DNA of 36,587 nucleotides, from the IMG/VR virus record IMGVR_UViG_3300032322_002283, positions 1-36,587 of that record; one strand, written 5' to 3'. The stretch comes from a virus. Below the pieces are notes generated by a model. The model made no database searches. It was not told the DNA's origin and was given only the letters and a program-made list of their open reading frames with translations. The translations under genes were made by a program, and so were the position numbers. Below, piece after piece: positions 30,213-36,570 of the stretch. Each line of letters starts with the position of its first letter. Position 1 is the first letter of the stretch.

Positions 30213-31880
30213 ATGGCCGACACCATCACCATCCAGACCTCGAGCAGCACCGATGTCGTCAAGATCATCGAGCGCGGCCCGCAAGGCCCGGCAGGCGAGG
30301 GCGGGGGTGGCGATGTCGAAAGCGTCAACGGGCAGACAGGGGTAGTTGTCCTGGCGGCGGCAGATGTGGGTGCGGCCTCAACCTCCCACACCCACGGCAA
30401 CCTCACCAACGCGGGAGCCATCGGCACGACCAGCGGACTTCCCGTCAAAACCGGCACCTCCGGCGTCCTCGAGGCCGGAGCGTTCGGCACGGCGGCCGGG
30501 CAGTTTGCGGAGGGCAATCATACGCACACCCCAGCCAGTTTGGGCGCGGCGCAAGCCGTCACCGTCATCGAGCTTACCCCGTCTCCCGGCTCCACGACGA
30601 TCACCACCTCGCAACTACCCGCCCGAGGAATAGCATATATTGAAGGTGGCGGATCTTTCACGGTTAACTTGCCTACACCCGACAAGCGGCAAAGCGGTTT
30701 GACCTTTTCGATTAAAGTAGAACACGAAGGCGCATCGGGTGACGTTTTTATCACCGTCGTTCACAACGCGAGCGACTTGCTCACCAGCTACGAACTGGAC
30801 GAAGACGAAAGCAGTTTGGATTTTCTTTGGGATGGCTACCGCTGGACGTATTCAAGCGCCAACTGGCTATACAGCTACCCGAACCGAAGGCTCGTTATTC
30901 CCCCGTTGTCGGGCACGCTCGGCCTCTCCGAACCGTCCGACACCACCTTCCGCGTGGTCGGCTCCTCAGACGCCACCAAAAAAGTCGCCTTTGAGGTGGA
31001 TGGGCTGACTCCGGCAACGGTCCGCACACTCACCGTCCCCAACGCCTCCGGCACCATCGCGCTGACCTCCGACTTCGCCGCCCCGCCAGCCATCGGCACA
31101 ACCACGCCAGCCGCAGGCACCTTCACCACGCTCACCGCCAACACCTCGCTCACATTAGGCACCAGCGGAATCCTGACAGGCGGCACAAATCTGATTGAGC
31201 AGGTCAACGGAGCCAACCCCCAAACCTTCCGCATTTACACGACATCGGGCACCGCCACCGAGTATCTTTTCCTGCGCGGGCAAACAGGCAACGCCTTCCA
31301 AATCGGAACCGTAAAAGGCGGCACTGGCACGGCGAGGGCGCTGGAGTTTCAGACGGATGGGGCGACGAGGATGACGATCGCTACAAATGGCGGAGCTACG
31401 TTTTCGAGCGATGTATTGTCTAATGGCGATGTATATTGCGGTGCAGGAAATTCTTTGCGCTTTTTCACCAATAGGTCGCGCATTTTTTCACCAGCGGACT
31501 CCGTGTTAAGATTGTCCAATTCGGGTGGCACCGACTTTGACCGCCTCCAATTCGGCGGCACAACCAGTCTTTTTCCCGCCCTCAAGCGCAGCAGCACAAC
31601 CCTGCAAGTGCGCCTCTCCGATGACACGGCCTTTGCTCCACTCGCCTGTGGCGCGTTGACCATCAACGGCAACCTTGACGCCTCGACGCGAGACATAGTC
31701 ACCGACATCACGACAGGCACCAAGATCGGCACCGCGACCACGCAGAAGATCGGCTTTTTCAACAAGACGCCCGTAGTGCAGCCGACCGCCGTGGCAGACG
31801 CAACGGACGCCGCCAGCACGCAAGCCCGCCTCAACGATCTGCTCGCCCACCTCCGCACGCTCGGCCTCATCGCTACCTAA
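30213..31880 (+). CDS. Tail fibre protein with collagen-like and head-domain segments
   Basis: A 555-aa protein. A short Gly-Xaa-Yaa stretch (GPQGPAGEGGGG near residues 22-33) leads into VESVNGQTGVVVLAAADVGA, a motif very common in fibre stalks, then SHTHGNLTNAGAIG repeats and a beta-rich middle (TLTVPNASGTIAL, TTTPAAGTFTTLTANTSLTLG). The C-terminus is an alpha-helical trimer-like part (ADATDAASTQARLNDLLAHLRTLGLI). Codon use shifts to AT-richer in places (31380-31510), suggesting mosaic exchange of receptor-binding parts. Confidence 0.8.
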   Translation: MADTITIQTSSSTDVVKIIERGPQGPAGEGGGGDVESVNGQTGVVVLAAADVGAASTSHTHGNLTNAGAIGTTSGLPVKTGTSGVLEAGAFGTAAGQFAEGNHTHTPASLGAAQAVTVIELTPSPGSTTITTSQLPARGIAYIEGGGSFTVNLPTPDKRQSGLTFSIKVEHEGASGDVFITVVHNASDLLTSYELDEDESSLDFLWDGYRWTYSSANWLYSYPNRRLVIPPLSGTLGLSEPSDTTFRVVGSSDATKKVAFEVDGLTPATVRTLTVPNASGTIALTSDFAAPPAIGTTTPAAGTFTTLTANTSLTLGTSGILTGGTNLIEQVNGANPQTFRIYTTSGTATEYLFLRGQTGNAFQIGTVKGGTGTARALEFQTDGATRMTIATNGGATFSSDVLSNGDVYCGAGNSLRFFTNRSRIFSPADSVLRLSNSGGTDFDRLQFGGTTSLFPALKRSSTTLQVRLSDDTAFAPLACGALTINGNLDASTRDIVTDITTGTKIGTATTQKIGFFNKTPVVQPTAVADATDAASTQARLNDLLAHLRTLGLIAT

Positions 31881-31884
31881 TCTT

Positions 31885-32196
31885 ATGCTAACAAACCCTA
31901 ATCCCATCGAAACCCCTGCCATAGCCGCCAAGGTCTACGACAGGCTCCACGTTTACACGTTGTCTGCGATTCAGCCGACCGCTGATTCCGGCAGCATCAC
32001 CGTGGAGTTGCTTCCCGCAACGGCAGACGGCGAACTGGCCAACGGCTCGCTCGTCCAGCGCATGACCGCGCCGCTTGATCCCGAAATTATGGCAGCGGTG
32101 CCCGAACTCGCCGCAGCGTTTGCCGCAGTGCTGGCCGCGATTCCCGCGACACAGGCTTACCTCGCCGCGCAACAGGAGGAAGCAGTCAATGAGTAA
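31885..32196 (+). CDS. Hypothetical protein downstream of fibre gene
   Basis: A 103-aa protein. KVYDRLHVYTLSAIQPTADSGSITVELLP is beta-like; the C-terminus is Ala-rich helical (AAVPELAAAFAAVLAAIPATQAYLAAQQ). Possibly a fibre chaperone or tail fibre assembly protein by position. Overlaps the next start by 8 nt. Confidence 0.5.
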   Translation: MLTNPNPIETPAIAAKVYDRLHVYTLSAIQPTADSGSITVELLPATADGELANGSLVQRMTAPLDPEIMAAVPELAAAFAAVLAAIPATQAYLAAQQEEAVNE

Positions 32197-32353
32197 GCAA
32201 GTCACACTCACCGAAGAGCAAGCGAAGTTGGTCATGCAGTGCCTCGACCTCGCGTGCAAGCAGGGCGGGCTGAATGCGGCTGCGGCGATTTTGCCGGTGG
32301 CGCGGGCGATTGAGGGGCAACTGACGGAAGAAGCGCCTTCGCTTCAGTCGTAA
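32189..32353 (+). CDS. Small helical protein
   Basis: A 54-aa protein, MSKQVTLTEEQAKLVMQCLD then KQGGLNAAAAILPVARAIEG, a pattern of short helical proteins often seen near lysis genes. It starts inside the end of the previous gene. No function can be assigned. Confidence 0.5.
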   Translation: MSKQVTLTEEQAKLVMQCLDLACKQGGLNAAAAILPVARAIEGQLTEEAPSLQS

Positions 32354-32419
32354 AGAAAACCTTTACAACCGACCCGCCAAGTATTGTTAAGCGATACTCT
32401 TTGACACCCGCCCGAGGGC

Positions 32420-32593
32420 ATGAACGTCGTTCAAACCGCGCTGGGCAAACTCAAAAGCAAATCCACTTGGGCCGGGCTGGCTACGCTTGCAGCCGCCGCA
32501 GGCTGGAAGCTCTCGCCGGAGGAATGGAGTTCCGTAGCGGCTCTGGTCATCGCGGCCATTGGCGTCTGGGACGTGTTTCGCAAGGACAAGTAA
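32420..32593 (+). CDS. Holin-like membrane protein
   Basis: A 57-aa protein starting 13 nt after TTGACA (32401-32406). WAGLATLAAAAGWKLSPEEWSSVAALVIAAIGVWDVFRKD gives two short hydrophobic helices separated by a charged turn, with a cytoplasmic basic end: holin architecture. The following lipoprotein and endolysin genes make a lysis cassette. Its stop overlaps the next ATG (TAATG). Confidence 0.55.
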   Translation: MNVVQTALGKLKSKSTWAGLATLAAAAGWKLSPEEWSSVAALVIAAIGVWDVFRKDK

Positions 32594-32814
32594 TGCGGCT
32601 CGCCTGCACGATTGCGGCCCTGCTCGCCACCGGCTGCGCGTCGGTGCCGCTCGACCTCGACAATGGCGGCGTGCCGCTGGCCAAGACGGGCTGGCAGCTT
32701 TCGGGCGGGGCCGACTTCGACAAAGAGATCTGGTATGTCTTGTTCTGGCGGCCTTGGGGCAAGCAGGAGAAGGACGCCGTCGTCGACGCCGACCGCATCG
32801 TGCTTCCGGAATGA
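32593..32814 (+). CDS. Small lipoprotein, possible outer-membrane spanin
   Basis: A 73-aa protein with signal peptide MRLACTIAALLATGC: a lipobox (LATGC) puts the lipidated Cys at residue 15. The mature part is short (ASVPLDLDNGGVPLAKTGWQ). Placed between a holin-like and an endolysin gene, it may act as an o-spanin or regulator of lysis in an envelope with an outer membrane. No inner-membrane spanin partner is evident. Confidence 0.55.
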   Translation: MRLACTIAALLATGCASVPLDLDNGGVPLAKTGWQLSGGADFDKEIWYVLFWRPWGKQEKDAVVDADRIVLPE

Positions 32815-32990
32815 GGTCCAGCAAACCCGTGGAAATCGACGGGAATATGCTGCGCGCCATCTTTACGCACCCGCGGCCATCTGACACGCGCCCCCTGCTT
32901 ACGCGCCTACTCACTTCGATTCAGCCCGTGCTGCGCTTCGGTCGCAAGGGGCTGACGTTTGTCGGGGTGAGGGGCGAAGTGAAATTCTAA
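32811..32990 (+). CDS. Hypothetical small basic protein in lysis cassette
   Basis: A 59-aa Arg-rich frame from ATG 32811 (ATGA overlap): NMLRAIFTHPRPSDTRPLLT then PVLRFGRKGLTFVGVRGEVKF. No hydrophobic helix. Overlap with the lipoprotein gene supports translation; function unknown. Confidence 0.45.
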   Translation: MRSSKPVEIDGNMLRAIFTHPRPSDTRPLLTRLLTSIQPVLRFGRKGLTFVGVRGEVKF

Positions 32991-32997
32991 CCGCAGC

Positions 32998-33603
32998 GTG
33001 AATAAAATACTTACATGGTTGAAGCAATCATTCGTGGCCTTTCTGGCTGGCCTCCAGCAGATCGGCGAGCAGTCGCCCTTGCCCTCGTCCGGAAACTTTC
33101 CCTCACCGACCTCGCCGACATTGCCTCCGCTGCCCACGACCGCATCCACGCCGAAGCGGAAAAAAGGAAAGCAGTTCACGGGCGCAAAGGGCGACTTCCA
33201 AAAGCTCCTCGATGAGGCAGGCGTGCGGTATTTCACGGCCGACGAAGTGTTCTTCCGCGGCGCACGCGATGCCCGGCTGCAACTCAACAGCGATCCACCA
33301 CGCTCGCTCTGGCCATCGCTGCTTGCCGTGACCAAAGTCGCCGACGAGGCGCGGCACCGGATCGGCCGTCCGCTGCGGATCAACAGCGCCTACCGCAACG
33401 CGGCCTACAACCGGGCCATCGGCGGAGCCTCGGCCAGCATCCATATGCGCGGCGGCGCGCTCGATCTCTCGGGCTCACCGGCCACCTTGCACAAGATCCT
33501 CACGCAAATGCGGCGAGAGGGGCTATTCCGTGGCGGCATCGGCAAGTATCGCACGTTCGTCCACGTCGATGTGCGCGGTAAGAGCGCGGATTGGCAGGGC
33601 TAA
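32998..33603 (+). CDS. Endolysin, peptidase M15 family
   Basis: A 201-aa protein. The N-terminus (MNKILTWLKQSFVAFLAGLQ) is a hydrophobic anchor or SAR-type signal, followed by a Pro/Ser/Thr linker to residue 50. The catalytic domain shows INSAYRN (128-134), the HxxxxxxD zinc motif with H149 and D156 (SIHMRGGALDL) and HVD with H189 and D191 (FVHVDVRG), as in M15A murein peptidases. It cleaves peptide cross-links of peptidoglycan. GTG 32998 is 7 nt after the upstream stop. A second frame (33015-33215) overlaps its 5' end. Confidence 0.85.
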   Translation: MNKILTWLKQSFVAFLAGLQQIGEQSPLPSSGNFPSPTSPTLPPLPTTASTPKRKKGKQFTGAKGDFQKLLDEAGVRYFTADEVFFRGARDARLQLNSDPPRSLWPSLLAVTKVADEARHRIGRPLRINSAYRNAAYNRAIGGASASIHMRGGALDLSGSPATLHKILTQMRREGLFRGGIGKYRTFVHVDVRGKSADWQG

Positions 33604-33606
33604 TTT

Positions 33607-33683
33607 GGCGGGGTGCCGCACCGAGCACCGTATGGTGTATCCAAGGCGGCCGGGTGCGGGTTCAATGCCCGGCCCCGCCCCCA
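33607..33683 (+). ncRNA. tRNA-like element with encoded CCA end
   Basis: GGCGGGG (33607-33613) pairs perfectly with CCCCGCC (33673-33679), followed by C and CCA (33681-33683). A T-arm-like hairpin (33656-33672) has loop TTCAATG. In between there is no good D- or anticodon-arm: GCCGC (33615-33619) pairs with GCGGC (33646-33650) around a small CACC/GGTG hairpin. The bases ATCCAAG (33639-33645) could be a degenerate Trp anticodon loop. It lies 3 nt after the endolysin stop. Could be a decayed tRNA or a tRNA mimic. Confidence 0.4.
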
Positions 33684-33747
33684 ACTTGCAAGCAATCCTT
33701 GTGAGTTGAACTTGTCGATCCCATCGACACGTTCGCGGGACGTGTGC

Positions 33748-33770
33748 AAAAACCTGTCATTTTTCGACAG
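33748..33770 (-). terminator. Possible terminator of the minus-strand accessory operon
   Basis: On the minus strand CTGTC (33770-33766), a 7-nt loop and GACAG (33758-33754) are followed by G and TTTTT (33752-33748), about 25 nt past the end of the GNAT gene. The 5-bp stem is weak. A second inverted repeat ACACGT/ACGTGT lies alongside at about 33727-33745. Confidence 0.45.
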
Positions 33771-33793
33771 ATTAGCAGGCCGCTAATGCAGGT

Positions 33794-34225
33794 CTACTTT
33801 ACACCCGCCAGCGACTTCCGTAAATATACCGACGCCGCCCCGCCCCATTTGTTCTCGGGCCGATAGAAGCGGTAGCCGCAGGCTACGAGCGAATTGATCG
33901 ACGGGCAGTTCCAGTGGGCCACATAGGTGACGATCTCGCTCAACCCCAACGCCCGCGCCTCGGCCTCCCGCGCGCGGATCAGCCGCCGCTGCAAACCTCG
34001 GCCTCGATGCGCGCGCACTACGCCCGCCCGCGAGAGAAACCCGAGCCCGGCATTCTGCGCGTTCTCGCACACCCGCAGACCCGCGTAGCCGACCGGCTCT
34101 TTGCCGCGCCACACGACCCACCAGAGCGAGTTTTCCAGCACTGGGCGGTGGTCGCTGGGAAAGCACTCGGCGTCCAGCGGGAGGACCGCCAGCGGCGTGT
34201 CTTCGCGCTGGATGCGGTAGGTCAT
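33794..34225 (-). CDS. GNAT-family N-acetyltransferase
   Basis: A 143-aa protein. The acetyl-CoA binding motif A is SRAGVVRAHRGRGLQRRLIRA (about residues 71-91; V...RGRG). EPVGYAGLRVCENAQNAGLG precedes it, and WNCPSINSLVACGYRFYRP matches motif B with the Asn/Tyr of GNAT enzymes. It transfers an acetyl group to an unknown acceptor (protein, sugar or small amine). Last gene of a three-gene minus-strand operon; its ATG overlaps the stop of the upstream gene (ATGA). Confidence 0.85.
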   Translation of the reverse strand: MTYRIQREDTPLAVLPLDAECFPSDHRPVLENSLWWVVWRGKEPVGYAGLRVCENAQNAGLGFLSRAGVVRAHRGRGLQRRLIRAREAEARALGLSEIVTYVAHWNCPSINSLVACGYRFYRPENKWGGAASVYLRKSLAGVK

Positions 34226-34491
34226 TTGAGTCGGTAGTGCGGCGTGGGCCGCACGATTTGGTCGAGCTTGATGATAAAATCTTTGCGCTCAATTTGCCCT
34301 GCGCGGAACAGCCGCTTAACGCGCTCGCCGGTCGTGCACTCGGAGCGGCCCCATTTAGTCGCCAGTTGGCGCACCGTGAACCATCCGGGGGGCACGACCT
34401 CGGGCACGACGCTGCTTTGGGAGAGCACGGCGCACCATGCGGCAAGGTCGGTGTCGGGTGTCACATTCTTTGCTGACTTTTTGTGACTCAT
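34222..34491 (-). CDS. HTH/winged-helix DNA-binding protein
   Basis: An 89-aa protein from ATG 34491 in an ATGA overlap with the phosphoesterase gene. GWFTVRQLATKWGRSECTTGERVKRLFRAGQIERKDFIIK is a winged-helix with recognition helix CTTGERVKRLFRAG. Likely a regulator, perhaps of its own operon through the palindromes at 35263-35298, but no direct evidence links them. Confidence 0.6.
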   Translation of the reverse strand: MSHKKSAKNVTPDTDLAAWCAVLSQSSVVPEVVPPGWFTVRQLATKWGRSECTTGERVKRLFRAGQIERKDFIIKLDQIVRPTPHYRLK

Positions 34492-35222
34492 AGGGGCAGG
34501 CGGTAATGAGGCGAAAGGGTCTCTAGGCGAATGACGGCCAAGTTGTCGGTGTATTCGCCCCAGCAAAGGCCGTGTGCCCAGCCCAGCGTCTGCCGGCGGG
34601 TCTGGGCATAGCCGACATCGAGCTTGATGCCGCAGCCTACGTTGTAGCCGATGACCGGCCGCTGAGTGCGGCCCTGTTCCTGGGCAACGCGGTGCGTGTG
34701 GCCAAAAACGCAGGACATCCCGAGCGCCTCGGCATGATCGCGGGCCGCGCTGACGTTATACATCACGCCGTGGAGGAATAGGGCGTCACCAAGCTGCACG
34801 CAGGCCGAGGGACGGAGGCCGTCGTAGGGAATCAACTTGGCCTTCATTTCTTTGGCCGCGTCGGAGATCCGCGCCAGGACATTGCCCGCCGCGTAGCTGA
34901 CCACGGCGTTGCCGCTGTGGGCGAGACTCACAAGTCTGTGCTCATGGTTTCCCATGAGGACGTGGGTCGGTTCCAGCTCGCGCAGGAAGGACAGCCCGGC
35001 GAGGAGGTCGTCGGCCATCGACTCGGCGCGGTCAGGATCGTCGGGCTTGGCCGAGGAACGCAGTGCGGCCATGTCGGTGAAGTCGCCCAGGTGAATTACC
35101 GTGTCGGGTTTCCACTTCTCCCGCATCTTGAGCATGGCGCCGAGCGCCTTGGGGTCGGCCATGTGGCCATGGGTGCAGGAGAGGGCCAAGAACCGTCGCC
35201 ATTTTCGGGAGATCGTCGCCAC
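34488..35222 (-). CDS. Calcineurin-like metallophosphoesterase
   Basis: A 244-aa protein with the metallophosphoesterase motifs in order: SCTHGH (15-20), GDFTD (46-50), GNHEHR (91-96), LHG (150-152) and GHTH (174-177). The first motif normally reads DxH; here a Cys (C16) stands in place of the Asp, so metal binding at one site may be altered. GTG 35222 lies 16 nt after a minus-strand TTGACA (35244-35239), the same start motif as late + strand genes. Substrate unknown; could be DNA, RNA or small phosphodiesters. Confidence 0.8.
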   Translation of the reverse strand: MATISRKWRRFLALSCTHGHMADPKALGAMLKMREKWKPDTVIHLGDFTDMAALRSSAKPDDPDRAESMADDLLAGLSFLRELEPTHVLMGNHEHRLVSLAHSGNAVVSYAAGNVLARISDAAKEMKAKLIPYDGLRPSACVQLGDALFLHGVMYNVSAARDHAEALGMSCVFGHTHRVAQEQGRTQRPVIGYNVGCGIKLDVGYAQTRRQTLGWAHGLCWGEYTDNLAVIRLETLSPHYRLPL

Positions 35223-35262
35223 GCAAACGCGCGGCGGGTGTCAAGGCGTGGCGCTATGACGC

Positions 35263-35298
35263 GGACAAACGGTGTCCGTCAGAGGACAGAATGTGTCC
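35263..35298. promoter_or_regulatory. Two GGACA-N5-TGTCC palindromes 21 bp apart
   Basis: GGACA (35263-35267) / TGTCC (35273-35277) and GGACA (35284-35288) / TGTCC (35294-35298). The 21-bp spacing is two helical turns. They lie just upstream of the minus-strand operon and about 70 bp from the attP core, so they may be operators or arm-type sites for integrase/excisionase. Confidence 0.55.
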
Positions 35299-35367
35299 GG
35301 CCACGGTCCCGTGGCAATCGTTGGCAGGGCTTTTGCAAGTTATTGAGAGCCAGAGACGAGCCCTCAC

Positions 35368-35425
35368 CTCGAAATCGAGCGTGGGGTTAAACCCACCGTG
35401 GGTTCGAATCCCACCCCTTCCGCCA
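35368..35425 (+). other. attP core: 3' part of tRNA-Ser(CGA)
   Basis: From the anticodon loop CTCGAAA (35368-35374; anticodon CGA) through a long variable arm (GTGGGG..ACCCAC), T-arm GTGGG-TTCGAAT-CCCAC (35398-35414), acceptor CCCTTCC, discriminator G and CCA (35423-35425). Sequence 5' of the loop does not pair as a tRNA, so this is only a 3' fragment. Such a fragment next to an integrase marks the attachment site that restores the host tRNA-Ser gene after integration. Confidence 0.8.
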
Positions 35426-35436
35426 TTTTCTCTGTA

Positions 35437-35494
35437 AAAGCCGCACAGGCCCAGACACTTACGCCGCTCCCGTGTCTTGGCTTGTTGCGGCTTT
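35437..35494. promoter_or_regulatory. Long inverted repeat between attP and integrase
   Basis: AAAGCCGCA (35437-35445) pairs with TGCGGCTTT (35486-35494), GCC (35449-35451) with GGC (35479-35481) and AGACAC (35453-35458) with GTGTCT (35472-35477). It is followed by TTTCTGTTT, so it may be the terminator of the restored tRNA-Ser after integration, or an integrase arm site. Confidence 0.5.
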
Positions 35495-35537
35495 CTGTTT
35501 GCCAATGTTGCTCCCAAAGCGTAGGTTTTTGGCAATT

Positions 35538-36548
35538 ATGGCAATGACCCGCAACATCAACCCTGTTCGCTTTCGCGTGCGGAGAGTGAGTTGGAACAAG
35601 TCGAACCCGTGGTGCTGCGACTTCTTTGCTTACAGTAAGCGGCTGCGGCACTTCTTTTCTTCGGAGGAGTTGGCTTGGGCGGAAGGGGCGAAGCTGACGG
35701 CGCGGGTGACTGAGCAGGGGACGCGGTCGCTTGATGACTCGGAGGGGCTGACCGTGAAGGCGGCGCTGCGGATGTTCGTTAATGAGGCGGACCCGCAGTC
35801 GGCCAGCCACGCGCAGAAGTTGGCCATTTTTGAAAAGGCGTTCGCCCGCGATTTCCGCGGGGCGGCCGGCAACATCGAGGCGGCGGCGCTGCGGAGATGG
35901 ATCAAGGGGCGGTCGGCCAACGGCAACACGCAAGCCATGTATTTCCGCTACGCCAAGATGTTTTTCCGCTATCTGGCCGCCAACCGGCTGGTGCCGCACG
36001 ACCCGATGACGGCCGTGCCGGCGCCGAAGACCAAGCCGCGGCGGGATATTCTGACCCCGGGGCAGATGAAGAAGTTGCTGGCCCTCGAGCTTCCCGACCA
36101 CGTGCGGGCGTTGCTGCTTTTGGGCGGTTTTGCGGGGCTTCGGACGGAAGAGGTGATGCGGATGGATTGGGCGAGCGTGAACGTAAAGGCGGGGCAGATC
36201 CATGTGCCGCCGGGCGCGATGAAAGATTCGGGCGGGTATGATGAGCGGATCGTGGATTTCACCGAGCCGCTCAACCGCCGCCGGGCGTGGCTGCGGAAGC
36301 AAAAAGGGCCGATCGTGCCGATGGCCTCGGAGACTTTCCACGGGCACCGACGGCGGGCGTGCGCTCCGGTGCTGCCAGAGTGGCCGGACAACTGCCTGCG
36401 GCATAGTTTCGCCACTTACCACCTAGGCCGAGCGAAGAACGCGGGGCTCACAGCGTTTCAGATGGGCCACACGGACGCGAAGATGGTGCAGCGGGTCTAT
36501 GCGGTGCCGGCGGCGCGGGCGGACTGGCGGGCCTGGTGGGCTATTTAA
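35538..36548 (+). CDS. int: Tyrosine site-specific integrase
   Basis: A 336-aa recombinase. The N-terminal SAM-like core-binding domain includes ANGNTQAMYFRYAKMFFRYLAANRLV (127-152). In the catalytic domain, R202 lies in GLRTEEVMRMDW, K229 in AMKD, R288 in NCLRHSF, H311 in MGHTD and the nucleophile Y321 in VYAV. The usual first His of HxxR is Asn (N285), a tolerated change in some integrases. I chose ATG 35538 because longer readings run into the inverted repeat at 35437-35494. It recombines the adjacent tRNA-Ser attP with the host attB. Confidence 0.9.
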   Translation: MAMTRNINPVRFRVRRVSWNKSNPWCCDFFAYSKRLRHFFSSEELAWAEGAKLTARVTEQGTRSLDDSEGLTVKAALRMFVNEADPQSASHAQKLAIFEKAFARDFRGAAGNIEAAALRRWIKGRSANGNTQAMYFRYAKMFFRYLAANRLVPHDPMTAVPAPKTKPRRDILTPGQMKKLLALELPDHVRALLLLGGFAGLRTEEVMRMDWASVNVKAGQIHVPPGAMKDSGGYDERIVDFTEPLNRRRAWLRKQKGPIVPMASETFHGHRRRACAPVLPEWPDNCLRHSFATYHLGRAKNAGLTAFQMGHTDAKMVQRVYAVPAARADWRAWWAI

Positions 36549-36570
36549 GTCTTAATACCTTGTTGCTTGC

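Noticed and set aside
8284-32406. TTGACA copies as ordinary -35 boxes
   Set aside because: At 16-18 nt spacing the -10 would lie on or after the start codon and the bases there do not resemble TATAAT in nearly all cases.
32400-32914. Minus-strand frame of 175 codons over the lysis genes
   Set aside because: Arg/Ser-rich shadow of overlapping small + strand genes that form a coherent lysis cassette.
33607-33683. Standard functional tRNA
   Set aside because: Acceptor and T-arm are good but no D-arm and only a mismatched anticodon stem (GGTGT/GCGGC) can be drawn, so it is listed as tRNA-like only.
35341-35425. Complete tRNA-Ser gene
   Set aside because: Only the part from the anticodon loop to CCA fits; the 5' half has no matching acceptor, D-arm or 5' anticodon stem.
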